A DNA stretch of 17,786 nt, taken from positions 1 through 17,786 of the forward strand of contig DYHC01000004.1 of assembly GCA_020724325.1 (NCBI GenBank), given 5' to 3'. How positions within the stretch are numbered: the first letter of the stretch is position 1; each line of letters starts with the position of its first letter. This DNA is from Melioribacter roseus. GTDB lineage: Bacteria; Bacteroidota; Ignavibacteria; Ignavibacteriales; Melioribacteraceae. Shown piece by piece: positions 7,551 through 14,637 of this stretch. A program made the translations under genes and the position numbers. A model generated the notes under the pieces. That model was not told the origin of the DNA. It was given only the letters and a program-made list of their open reading frames with translations, and searched no databases.

Positions 7551-7816
7551 ATGTGCAAAAAAGATCCGCGTGTTAATGCTTACATTGCAAAGCCGCAAGA
7601 TTTTGCCTGACCTATCTTCGAACATTTGAGAGATTTAGTTCATAAAGCTTGTCCAGAAGTTGAAGAAACAATGAAATGGAGTTTTCCGCATTTCGATTAC
7701 AAAGGAATGATGTGCAGTATGGCTGCATTTAAACAGTATTGTGCCTTTGGATTCTGGAAAGCATCATCGATTTGCTTTCTAAAGGAAAACCGCGCAATTG
7801 GAAATATGGAAAATAA
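7551..7816 (+). pseudogene. ydeI/DUF1801-family remnant with in-frame stop and internal deletion
   Basis: Remnant of a YdeI-type protein (DUF1801 fold plus C-terminal tail, usually about 190-200 residues; bacteriocin-tolerance annotation in some genomes). From the ATG at 7551 it reads DPRVNAYIAKPQDFA, hits TGA at 7608-7610, then goes on in frame with PIFEHLRDLVHKACPEVEET, SFPHFDYKG, MCSMAAFKQYCAFGFWKAS. Just after that a different frame takes over at about 7766 with IDLLSKGKPRNWKYGK and stops at 7814-7816. That peptide is the usual extreme C-terminus of the family (xxGKxRNWKY). Roughly the central half of the gene is therefore missing and the ends are joined out of frame. No functional product is expected. 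Confidence 0.8.
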
Positions 7817-7860
7817 CACGCTGATCTAACTGATTTGTGCTGATTAAAACGGGTTTGTAA
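7817..7860. repeat. Copy of the CTGATTTAACTGATT-type dispersed repeat
   Basis: The run CTGATCTAACTGATTTG followed by CTGATTAAAAC directly after the ydeI remnant resembles the repeat at 1-133. It fills the gap to the pabC stop and marks the edge of the decayed patch. Confidence 0.45.
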
Positions 7861-8463
7861 TTAATAGATCGATGTAATAGGCAGTGTCGGGCAGTCATTA
7901 AAGTCGAGAATCGCATTAAAAAGTTTTGCTGAATAATATTTTTTTAAGTCATCTCTTTTTATTTCGTGTTCAGAAATTATTCCGTCTTTTAGCAGTTGTG
8001 CTCTTTTAGTGCCGGTCAATAATGGCGTTGATGGAGTAATCCATTTCGTCCCATTAAAAAATGCTATGTTTGAATAAGATGTATCTGTTATAAACTTATT
8101 TTTTATTATTAGAATATCTTCTGTTTCCGAACAATCTGCTCTTTTCTTTAGTTCATCAAAGATCTTTCTTTCGGAATATTTATATGAATAATCAATTTCA
8201 TCGCAAGCAATCAATTTGAGTTTTTCTATTTTCTTTGGTTCATAAATAGAATATTTCACTTCTTCAATTTCTTCAGAATAATAGACGTTGATTTTTACAA
8301 CCATACCATATTCTATTTGTGGCGTGGCTAAAATTTCGGCAAGGTTTATTGGATCCTTCTTATTAAACAAAATTTTTCGAGCGTTGTTCATGCGCTCGTT
8401 ATGAAAAGAAAGATTAAAAAACTTTCCATTCGTGAATTTAATTGTTTCAAATAATAGGGACAT
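7861..8463 (-). CDS. pabC: 4-amino-4-deoxychorismate lyase (class IV aminotransferase fold)
   Basis: PLP enzyme that removes pyruvate from aminodeoxychorismate to give p-aminobenzoate for folate synthesis. The 200-residue protein is of the short class IV form. It shows HNERM at 21-25 (the HxxR phosphate-end motif), YKYSERK with Lys95 as the likely PLP lysine, and ITDTSYSNIAFF, the usual D-T/S-x-x-N-I core, then a TPLLTGTKR cofactor segment. It overlaps the end of pabB by 17 bases, a coupled pair that supports the assignment over other class IV transaminases. No strong ribosome site is visible, in keeping with translation coupled to pabB. Confidence 0.87.
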   Translation of the reverse strand: MSLLFETIKFTNGKFFNLSFHNERMNNARKILFNKKDPINLAEILATPQIEYGMVVKINVYYSEEIEEVKYSIYEPKKIEKLKLIACDEIDYSYKYSERKIFDELKKRADCSETEDILIIKNKFITDTSYSNIAFFNGTKWITPSTPLLTGTKRAQLLKDGIISEHEIKRDDLKKYYSAKLFNAILDFNDCPTLPITSIY

Positions 8464-9421
8464 AAACTTTATCTGCCAATTCCTTATATTCTGACAATGG
8501 CGTGCTCATAAAAGTAATTCCCCCGCCGCTTTTAAAGTAATATTGATTTCCAATTTTTTCAATGAAGCGGATCATAACAGCGCTGTCTAATTGTTTTCCA
8601 TCAAATACTCCGAAAACTCCGGTGTAATAACCGCGTTTATAATTCTCGGCTTCTTTTATAATTTCTACAGTTTTTTTCTTAGGAGCGCCGCTTATTGATC
8701 CGGCTGGAAGAAGACTAAAAATTATACCGCCAATTTTGGAGGGATAATTATCCGGCAGTATTCCGCTTATTTTCGAACTAACCTGAAGCAAATTTTTCTG
8801 GTTGGTTGTTATTTCTTCTACATATCTAAAATCTTCTACTACTACATTTGTTGCTGTTATGCTTAGATCATTTCTTATTAAATCTACAATTGTTAGGTGT
8901 TCCGCAAGCTCTTTTTCATCGCTTAAAATTATTTCTTTTGCATTCGGTATTGATGCGTCAATAGTTCCCTTCATTGGGAACGAGTAGATCCTTCCATTAT
9001 CAATCTTAACAAAACATTCAGGCGAAAATACAACGAACCGATCTTCATAATACAACTTATATCTTGCCAGGCTTGAATAAAATAATTCTAACAGACTGTA
9101 ATTCGTTTCTATTCCGGTTGGAAAGGTAAGATTGCATAAGTAGGTGTTCCCGGCTTTGATGTGGTTCATTACAACTTCGAATGCCCGGATATATTCATCG
9201 CAGCTAGCAGGAAATTTATTGAAATACAATTCTTTGGTTGTGGTAAGTTCATTATCGTAATTTTTTACATCGTTCAGCTTGTAAAGTATTCTGTCTGTAT
9301 CAACTTCGTCAATTTTTATAATCCTCGGATTTTCCATTTCAAAATCTATTATGAACAAAAAAGGAATTTTATTCCTTCCGTATTCGTTCATTAATTCAAT
9401 TATTTCTATTCTATTTTCCAT
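8447..9421 (-). CDS. pabB: Aminodeoxychorismate synthase component I
   Basis: Chorismate-utilising enzyme that, with glutamine-derived ammonia from PabA, makes 4-amino-4-deoxychorismate. The 324-residue form lacks the long N-terminal domain of E. coli PabB. It keeps the catalytic core: PMKGT at 149-153 with Lys151, the PabB-specific lysine nucleophile that anthranilate synthases lack; HLTIVDLIRND at 175-185; PAGSISGAPKKKT at 239-251; and SGGGITFMSTP near the end. It starts 31 bases from the divergent pabA and overlaps pabC at its 3' end. No Shine-Dalgarno site is visible before the ATG. A 7-bp inverted repeat fills the divergent gap. Confidence 0.93.
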   Translation of the reverse strand: MENRIEIIELMNEYGRNKIPFLFIIDFEMENPRIIKIDEVDTDRILYKLNDVKNYDNELTTTKELYFNKFPASCDEYIRAFEVVMNHIKAGNTYLCNLTFPTGIETNYSLLELFYSSLARYKLYYEDRFVVFSPECFVKIDNGRIYSFPMKGTIDASIPNAKEIILSDEKELAEHLTIVDLIRNDLSITATNVVVEDFRYVEEITTNQKNLLQVSSKISGILPDNYPSKIGGIIFSLLPAGSISGAPKKKTVEIIKEAENYKRGYYTGVFGVFDGKQLDSAVMIRFIEKIGNQYYFKSGGGITFMSTPLSEYKELADKVYVPII

Positions 9422-9433
9422 TCATAAGATTAT

Positions 9434-9450
9434 ATTAGTCGGTGACTAAT
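9434..9450. promoter_or_regulatory. Inverted repeat in the 31-bp pabB/pabA divergent gap
   Basis: ATTAGTC-GGT-GACTAAT: 7-bp perfect arms, ending two bases before the pabA ATG at 9453. Its central position suggests a shared operator or an mRNA hairpin over the pabA start. No consensus promoter fits in the gap, so promoters would have to lie inside the opposing coding regions. Confidence 0.4.
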
Positions 9451-9452
9451 TT

Positions 9453-10037
9453 ATGAAAATTGAACAAATGAAATTGCTAATTGTTGATAATAACGACTCA
9501 TTTACATTCAATCTTGCAGAGATGATTAGAAGAATTGGGTACAATGATTTTGGTATTAAAAAAAGTGAACGAATTGAAGTTGATGAAGTTGAGCAATATG
9601 ATAAAATAATATTTACACCCGGACCCGGCTTGCCGAAAGATTTCCCTGTAATGTTTGAAATTCTTAAAAGATACGATAAAAGTAAAAGTATTTTTGGGGT
9701 TTGTCTTGGTCATCAAGCAATAGGCGAATATTACGGCGCAAAGCTTTCCAACCTTAATAATGTTATGCACGGAATCAGCAAGCCGACTCTAATAACAGAT
9801 AGAAACGAAATCATCTTCAAGAATCTTCCGGATAAAATAAAAGTTGGTCTTTATCATTCATGGTTCCTTTCAACAAAAAATTTTCCTTCCGATCTCAGAA
9901 TTACTGCTCTATCAGACGACGGGGTTATTATGGCTCTATCGCACAACAGCCGTAATGTAAAGGGAGTACAGTTTCATCCAGAATCGATAATGACAACATT
10001 TGGCAGGCAAATATTACATAACTGGCTGAACGGTTAA
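9453..10037 (+). CDS. pabA: Aminodeoxychorismate/anthranilate synthase glutamine amidotransferase subunit
   Basis: Class I glutamine amidotransferase that supplies ammonia to PabB. The 194-residue protein shows TPGPG at 55-59 and GVCLGHQ with nucleophile Cys84. GVQFHPES supplies the other two catalytic residues, His175 and Glu177. The family usually begins directly at MxLLIVDNYDSFT, so Met6 at 9468 is a plausible alternative start; neither ATG has a ribosome site. The residue after DN is Asn rather than the usual Tyr. The family serves both pabA and trpG roles. The pabB neighbour and absence of trp genes here favour pabA, but dual use is possible. Confidence 0.92.
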   Translation: MKIEQMKLLIVDNNDSFTFNLAEMIRRIGYNDFGIKKSERIEVDEVEQYDKIIFTPGPGLPKDFPVMFEILKRYDKSKSIFGVCLGHQAIGEYYGAKLSNLNNVMHGISKPTLITDRNEIIFKNLPDKIKVGLYHSWFLSTKNFPSDLRITALSDDGVIMALSHNSRNVKGVQFHPESIMTTFGRQILHNWLNG

Positions 10038-10089
10038 TTTAATTGTTATACGTTTACGAGAATTAAATGGTTATTTTTGTTTTGCTGGA

Positions 10090-10105
10090 TTCAATAATTA
10101 TTGAA
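10090..10105. repeat. 16-bp perfect palindrome after pabA
   Basis: TTCAATAATTATTGAA is a perfect 8+8 palindrome about 50 bases after the pabA stop and just left of the short MITE-like copy. It could be an operator, part of an insertion target or chance AT-rich symmetry. It has no loop and no T-run, so it is not a terminator. Confidence 0.4.
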
Positions 10106-10108
10106 TAA

Positions 10109-10233
10109 CTTATGTTACATAATGGGTGACTTTTTTGCCACTAATTACACGAATTTTCACAAATGATTTTAGTGTCATTTGGTGCTTCTGTGATTTCGTG
10201 GCTAAGGATTTTTAAACGTATGCGTAACATCAG
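10109..10233. repeat. MITE-like element, short copy (one inner unit)
   Basis: The left end CTTATGTTAC and right end GCGTAACATCAG are inverted relatives of each other. Between them is one inner unit starting GCCACTAATTACACG and ending TTCGTGGC. The same ends and inner unit recur at 14182-14543. The left end here is more diverged. It occupies most of the 217 bases between pabA and the acetate-CoA ligase gene. No reading frame. Confidence 0.6.
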
Positions 10234-10254
10234 TAAATAAATCAAGGATTCTGC

Positions 10255-12327
10255 ATGAATTTGATATCAAAGATTTTCTATCCCAAGACAATCTGCATAC
10301 CCGGCGCATCAACAAAAGAAAAGAGTGTAGGCTTCGAAATATTAAAAACAATAAAAAGTTACGGTTACACAGGAAAAGTTTTTCCTGTTAACCCAAAGGC
10401 AGACGAAATACTTGGTTACAAGTGTTTTCGCACAATAGAAGAAATTAACGAACCGATTGACCTTGCAATAGTTGTAGTTCCAAAACAGTTTGCAGAACAG
10501 ACGATCGATTTGCTGCTCGGTAAAAATGTTAAAGCCGTTGTTTTAATTACTGCGGGATTTAAAGAGATTGGCAAAGAAGGCGAGTACCTCGAAAAAAGAA
10601 TTTTAGATAAAATTAAGCATTCAGGCGCGCGTCTTGTAGGACCTAATTGTATGGGCGTAATAAACACTATTGAATCGACAAAGCTTAACGCAACATTTGT
10701 AGCAGAGCAGCCAGAATTTGGAGCAATTGGGTTCTTGTCTCAAAGCGGTGCTTTAGGTGCGGCAGTTCTAAATTCTGTGCGCGAAACCGATATAAAATTT
10801 GCCCATTTCATCAGCGTTGGAAACAAAGCAGATATAAATGAGAACGACATTATTCTTTATTGGCAGAGCGATAACAATATTAAAATAATTACATGCTATC
10901 TCGAAAGTTTTGTTAACGGTGAGAGTTTTATTCTTCCATTCATTAAAAGTGAAGTCGAAAAACCAACAATAATATTGAAAGCTGGCAAATTTGAAAGCGG
11001 TATGAAAGCTGCATCTTCCCATACAGGCGCTTTAAGCAGCAATGACAAAATAATTGATGCCGTGTTAAAACAATTTGGAATTGTAAGAGCAGATAACCTT
11101 ACCGAACTCATTAATACGTCAAAAGGATTCGAGAACTTCCCAATTCCAAAAGGAAATAAGATTGCCGTTGTTACTAATGCCGGCGGTCCCGCCATTTTAT
11201 GTGTAGATAAAATTGAAAAGGAGGGTCTTAAGCTTGCTGGTTTTTCTGAAGAGACAATGAAAAAATTGAGAGAAATTGTGCATCCGGAAGGAAGCATCTC
11301 AAATCCGGTTGATCTGTTGCCGGCAGCTAATGCAGAAGTTTATAAAAAAGTAAATGAAATTGTTGCCGCAGACAAAAATGTTGACGCGGTAATTTCTGTT
11401 TTTGTTGAGCCGGTTATGGTTTCTCCATTAGAAGTAGTGGAAATGGTTAATTCGATTAACAGCGAAAAACCGATTCTTCAGACTGTAATGCCGTTACCTG
11501 AATTTTGGAATAGGTATCGTCGCGAGTCGAAAAAGAAACTTCCATTATTTAGAAATCCCGAAGACCCAGCAGAAGTCCTTTCGAACATGTTTTATTATTC
11601 TAAGTCCAAGAAAAAGCTTTATGACAATAAAAATGAATATTTAGAAGCAATAAAAAGAAAGAATGGCGCCGGTAAAAATTTAATAGCCGGATTCCTGCCG
11701 CAAGCGGAAGTAAATAATATTTGCAGCGAATATAATATTCCGATTGTTAAGCAAGACTGTATTAAGCCGGGCGACCTTAAATTTTACAAGCCGGACGTCT
11801 ATCCGCTAGTTATTAAAGGAATAAGCAAGGAAGTAATTCATAAATCCGAACTCGACGCTGTTAAACTTAACATTAATTCGAAGGACGATTTGCTATTCAA
11901 ATCCAGCGAAATAGAAAACAGGTTTAAGAATATCGGTCTAAAAGTAGAAGAATTTCTGATACAGCCCCAAATATCAATTAAGCATGAATTGTTAATAGGC
12001 GGTTTTCGCGATCCATCTTTCGGTCCTATAATAATGTTTGGATCTGGCGGAAAATATGTTGAAGTGTATGACGATACTTCAATTAGATCATGCTATTTGT
12101 GTAATGAGGATATTGAGGAAATGATTGATGGAACAAAGATCGGAAAAATATTAAAAGGAGTTAGAGGCGAATCGCCAATTGACATAGACAAATTAAAAGC
12201 AATAATTAAATCTTGTGCAACAATGATGATCGAAAATGGAAACATTACCGAGTTCGATCTAAATCCGTTAGCAGTAAATCCGGACGGAACTTTTTATGCA
12301 ATAGATGTGAGAATAATGGCTGGATAA
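10255..12327 (+). CDS. Acetate-CoA ligase (ADP-forming), fused alpha-beta subunits
   Basis: Converts acyl-CoA (typically acetyl-CoA), ADP and phosphate to acid, CoA and ATP, an energy-conserving step in fermentation. At 690 residues both subunits are in one chain. First comes a CoA-binding Rossmann domain (about 1-135, VGPNCMGV at 128-135). Next are succinyl-CoA-synthetase-like domains (FLSQSGALGAA at 160-170; phospho-histidine loop SSHTGALSS with His256; VVTNAGGPAIL). A C-terminal ATP-grasp domain (about 465-690) has LVIKG ... HKSELDAVKL, GGFRDPSFGPIIMFGSGG and EFDLNPLAV. AAGGA, 7 bases before the ATG, is a fair ribosome site. It stands between a MITE-like copy and glgA. Acyl substrate preference cannot be read. 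Confidence 0.93.
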   Translation: MNLISKIFYPKTICIPGASTKEKSVGFEILKTIKSYGYTGKVFPVNPKADEILGYKCFRTIEEINEPIDLAIVVVPKQFAEQTIDLLLGKNVKAVVLITAGFKEIGKEGEYLEKRILDKIKHSGARLVGPNCMGVINTIESTKLNATFVAEQPEFGAIGFLSQSGALGAAVLNSVRETDIKFAHFISVGNKADINENDIILYWQSDNNIKIITCYLESFVNGESFILPFIKSEVEKPTIILKAGKFESGMKAASSHTGALSSNDKIIDAVLKQFGIVRADNLTELINTSKGFENFPIPKGNKIAVVTNAGGPAILCVDKIEKEGLKLAGFSEETMKKLREIVHPEGSISNPVDLLPAANAEVYKKVNEIVAADKNVDAVISVFVEPVMVSPLEVVEMVNSINSEKPILQTVMPLPEFWNRYRRESKKKLPLFRNPEDPAEVLSNMFYYSKSKKKLYDNKNEYLEAIKRKNGAGKNLIAGFLPQAEVNNICSEYNIPIVKQDCIKPGDLKFYKPDVYPLVIKGISKEVIHKSELDAVKLNINSKDDLLFKSSEIENRFKNIGLKVEEFLIQPQISIKHELLIGGFRDPSFGPIIMFGSGGKYVEVYDDTSIRSCYLCNEDIEEMIDGTKIGKILKGVRGESPIDIDKLKAIIKSCATMMIENGNITEFDLNPLAVNPDGTFYAIDVRIMAG

Positions 12328-12385
12328 TTATCTGCCCCGTCAATATTCTTTTGCGTATTTTTGAAAGCACAATAATTCTTGTCTA

Positions 12386-13858
12386 ATGAAAATAGCATTT
12401 CTTTCAAGCGAAGTATTTCCATATGCAAAGACGGGCGGACTTGCAGATGTAGCCGGTTCACTCCCTAAAGAAATTGAAGCACTCGGTAACGATGTAAAAG
12501 TCTTTATGCCAAAGTATAATACATTTGGAGAGGCTGAGTATGGGCTCCATTATCAATGGGATTTAGGCGAGATCCCCGTTCGTGTTGATGGAAGAGCTCA
12601 TTCTATCCATGTGCATAAAGCTTGTCTGCCCGATTCAAATGCAGAAATCTATTTTATCGACTGTCCTCACTATTTCCACCGATTTAGAATTTATACGAAC
12701 GATTCTGATGAAGATGAACGATTCATCCTTTTTCAGAAAGGTGTTATTGAAGTAATTCAGCATTTGAAATGGAAACCGGATATTATTCACTGCAACGACT
12801 GGCAAACGTCGCTTGTTCCTTTATTGGTTAGAGATAATTATTCCTGGGACAGAATGTTTGATGATACGGCAACAGTATTAACTATTCACAATGTTGCCTA
12901 TCAGGGAAGATTTGCGAAGAATTCTTTAGCAAAAGCAGAAATAAGAGATAAATATTTTTTACACGGAGGAATCGGCGAGTACGAAGGCGGTGTTAATTTT
13001 CTTAAGGCTGGAATATATTCTTCAGATGTAATTAATACAGTAAGCGAAACCTATGCAAAGGAGTTGTTAATACCCGAATTTGGTTATGGCATGCAAAATT
13101 ACCTTGCATCGCGCAAAAAGGATTTTTATGGAATTCTTAATGGTGTTGATTACCGTGTGTGGAATCCCGAAACCGATACATTTATTCCGTATAAATATTC
13201 TGCCGGCGACTTATCGGGTAAATTGAAGAACAAAAAATTCCTGCTCGATCTTTTACGCCTTCCGTTTAATGAAAATGTTCCTTTAATTGGAATTGTCTCG
13301 CGTTTAGTTGCACAAAAAGGATTTGATATAATTGCGCAAGCACTTAATCATTTAATGGAGCTTAACGCACAGTGGGTTATTCTGGGAAGCGGCGAATACA
13401 AATTTGAAGAAATGTTTCAGCATGCAAGAAATCATTTTCCAGACAATGTTTCTGTTTACTTCGGCTTCAATAACGAACTTGCGCACTTAATTGAAGCCGG
13501 ATCAGATATTTTTCTTATGCCTTCTTATTACGAACCTTGCGGCTTGAATCAAATCTATTCATTAAAGTACGGAACAGTTCCGGTCGTTAGAAAAACCGGC
13601 GGACTTGCAGATACTGTTTTGGACTGGAACGAGTTTCTTGCTCAGGGTAAAGAGATTGGAACGGGTTATTCATTCAATGATTATTCCGCAAATGCTTTAA
13701 TCCACGCTGTTCATAGAGCTGTAAATGATTTCCATTTGAAAGGCACCTGGAAGAAAATTCAGCTTAATGGAATGGGTAAAGATTATTCATGGAAGCGCTC
13801 TGCCGAAAAGTATATAGACCTCTACACCAAAGCAATAAGCAGTAGAAAATTCCAATAA
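12386..13858 (+). CDS. glgA: Glycogen synthase (ADP-glucose), GT5 family
   Basis: Extends alpha-1,4-glucan from ADP-glucose. The protein has 490 residues, normal for GlgA. The N-terminal GT-B domain opens MKIAFLSSEVFPYAKTGGLADV, with the KTGGL sugar-nucleotide loop at 15-19. HNVAYQG (168-174) and NGVDYRVWNP (252-261) follow. The C-terminal domain carries SRLVAQKG (305-312) and EPCGLNQ (383-389), the catalytic-glutamate block. No Shine-Dalgarno site is visible. A half promoter (TATTTTTG at 12356-12363) precedes it without a clear TTG partner. The 58-base gap from the ligase gene would also allow co-transcription. A strong hairpin follows the stop at 13893-13929. Confidence 0.96.
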   Translation: MKIAFLSSEVFPYAKTGGLADVAGSLPKEIEALGNDVKVFMPKYNTFGEAEYGLHYQWDLGEIPVRVDGRAHSIHVHKACLPDSNAEIYFIDCPHYFHRFRIYTNDSDEDERFILFQKGVIEVIQHLKWKPDIIHCNDWQTSLVPLLVRDNYSWDRMFDDTATVLTIHNVAYQGRFAKNSLAKAEIRDKYFLHGGIGEYEGGVNFLKAGIYSSDVINTVSETYAKELLIPEFGYGMQNYLASRKKDFYGILNGVDYRVWNPETDTFIPYKYSAGDLSGKLKNKKFLLDLLRLPFNENVPLIGIVSRLVAQKGFDIIAQALNHLMELNAQWVILGSGEYKFEEMFQHARNHFPDNVSVYFGFNNELAHLIEAGSDIFLMPSYYEPCGLNQIYSLKYGTVPVVRKTGGLADTVLDWNEFLAQGKEIGTGYSFNDYSANALIHAVHRAVNDFHLKGTWKKIQLNGMGKDYSWKRSAEKYIDLYTKAISSRKFQ

Positions 13859-13892
13859 CCTCGTAACACAATTAGTCAAATCTAAAACCCCA

Positions 13893-13929
13893 CTTCTTAA
13901 TAACGTTACATAGCTAATGTTTTAAGAAG
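13893..13929 (+). terminator. Strong hairpin after glgA
   Basis: CTTCTTAA ... TTAAGAAG forms an 8-bp perfect outer stem. It is continued after one bulged T by AACGTTA/TAATGTT (7 pairs, one G-U) around the loop CATAGC. It starts 35 bases after the glgA stop. Only AATTTATT follows, so it is either an atypical terminator or a 3'-end-stabilising hairpin. Confidence 0.55.
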
Positions 13930-14030
13930 AATTTATTAGTGCTGACTCATTTCTGTAAATCAAATCATTTTGAAACAAAGCGTTATTCAAAAAACAGGTA
14001 AAATCAGAGAAAAATGAAAATTTGATAGAG

Positions 14031-14168
14031 GCACGTATGTTGAAATGGTTTATGTAAATACGTACTCTCTTCGGGAAACGAGTAACCCTCACAAAGGTTT
14101 TCTGGATGGCGGCGGTTATTTTGGTGAACAGTACTTCGGCTGGGCTGTTTGCTGAGATTTCCGCCCTA
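14031..14168. other. Unassigned GC-richer, hairpin-rich segment
   Basis: This segment stands out from its AT-rich surroundings. Possible stems are ACGTAT/ATACGT (14033-14038 with 14058-14063), TACTC/GAGTA (14063-14067 with 14080-14084) and AACC/GGTT (14084-14087 with 14096-14099). AACAG/CTGTT (14127-14131 with 14145-14149) would be nested inside GGCGG/CCGCC (14108-14112 with 14161-14165). It also carries a 36-codon frame from ATG 14046 (NTYSLRETSNPHKG, GFLDGGGYFGEQ) ending in TGA at 14154-14156. I do not recognise it as a known RNA or protein. It could be a small RNA, a short gene or a gene fragment. Confidence 0.4.
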
Positions 14169-14181
14169 CTCTATTTATTCG

Positions 14182-14543
14182 CCGATGTTACGCACGAGTA
14201 ATTTTTTTGCCACTAATTACACGAATTTTCACAAATGATTTTAGTGTCTATTAGCGCTTCTGTGGTTTTGTGGCGATCACTTTTTTTATAATTATTTATT
14301 ACAAAAAATATCGTAATACATTTCTTAATAATTTTTGCCACTAATTACACGAATTTTCACAAATGGTTTTAGTGTCTATTAGTGCTTTGGTGATTTTGTG
14401 GCGATCTCTTCTTTTATAATCGTTCATTACAAGAAATATTGTAATACATTTCTTAATAATTTTTGCTACTAATAACACGAATTTTCACAAATGATTTTAG
14501 TTATTTTGTGGCAAAGGCTTTTTTAACTCATGCGTAACATCAG
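14182..14543. mobile_element. MITE-like element, expanded copy with 128-bp tandem units
   Basis: The ends form an 18-base inverted repeat with 16 matches. Left is 14182-14199 (core GATGTTACGCA, then GAGT) and right is 14526-14543 (ACTC, then core TGCGTAACATC). Inside are two full 128-base units (from 14209 and 14337) and a partial third (from 14465), each beginning GC(C/T)ACTAAT and containing ACACGAATTTTCACAAATG. A shorter relative with one inner unit is at 10109-10233. There is no transposase, so it would be non-autonomous. A target-site duplication is not evident. Confidence 0.65.
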
Positions 14544-14568
14544 TTACTGCACACGAGATAACGGCGTT

Positions 14569-14583
14569 AACCAAATATTGGTT
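14569..14583. promoter_or_regulatory. Palindrome over the distal element of the rpmH promoter
   Basis: AACCAA-ATA-TTGGTT has 6-bp perfect arms, and its right arm contains the TTG of the promoter at 14578-14608. A regulator site at this place would act on rpmH-rnpA expression. The role is inferred from position only. Confidence 0.4.
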
Positions 14584-14608
14584 CTTACCCATATTTTGTT
14601 TAATTTTG
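14578..14608 (+). promoter_or_regulatory. Bacteroidota-type promoter of the rpmH-rnpA-yidD-yidC cluster
   Basis: TTG (14578-14580), 20 bases, TAATTTTG (14601-14608) fully match TTG-N20-TAnnTTTG, with the same spacing as the vapBC promoter. The rpmH ATG is 30 bases downstream. Confidence 0.65.
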
Positions 14609-14637
14609 CGCACTTTCAAATGGACTAAAGGATAAAC

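Larger units (their letters stand above)
13859..14637. other. Long non-coding stretch between glgA and rpmH
   Basis: This 779-base gap contains, in order, a strong hairpin (13893-13929), an AT-rich spacer, an unexplained GC-richer structured segment (14031-14168), a MITE-like element with tandem units (14182-14543) and the rpmH promoter (14578-14608). No tRNA, rRNA or convincing long reading frame was seen on either strand. Confidence 0.75.

Noticed and set aside
7608..7610. TGA in the ydeI remnant considered as a recoded codon
   Set aside because: TGA is the normal stop of several intact genes here (vapB, pabB, the GNAT-like gene), and the same remnant also has an internal deletion.
9453..10037. 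Calling the amidotransferase trpG
   Set aside because: The partner gene has the PabB-type Lys151 and pabC overlaps it; no trp genes are in the window.
14031..14168. Known RNAs (tmRNA, RNase P RNA, SRP RNA, common riboswitches)
   Set aside because: None of the conserved core sequences of these RNAs could be found in the segment by eye.
14209..14517. Tandem units considered as a CRISPR array
   Set aside because: The period is 128 bases with whole-unit similarity, not short repeats with unique spacers, and there are no cas genes.
14182..14543. Ends considered as integron attC sites
   Set aside because: GTTACGC does not fit the GTTRRRY core and no integrase or cassette structure is present; terminal inverted repeats fit better.
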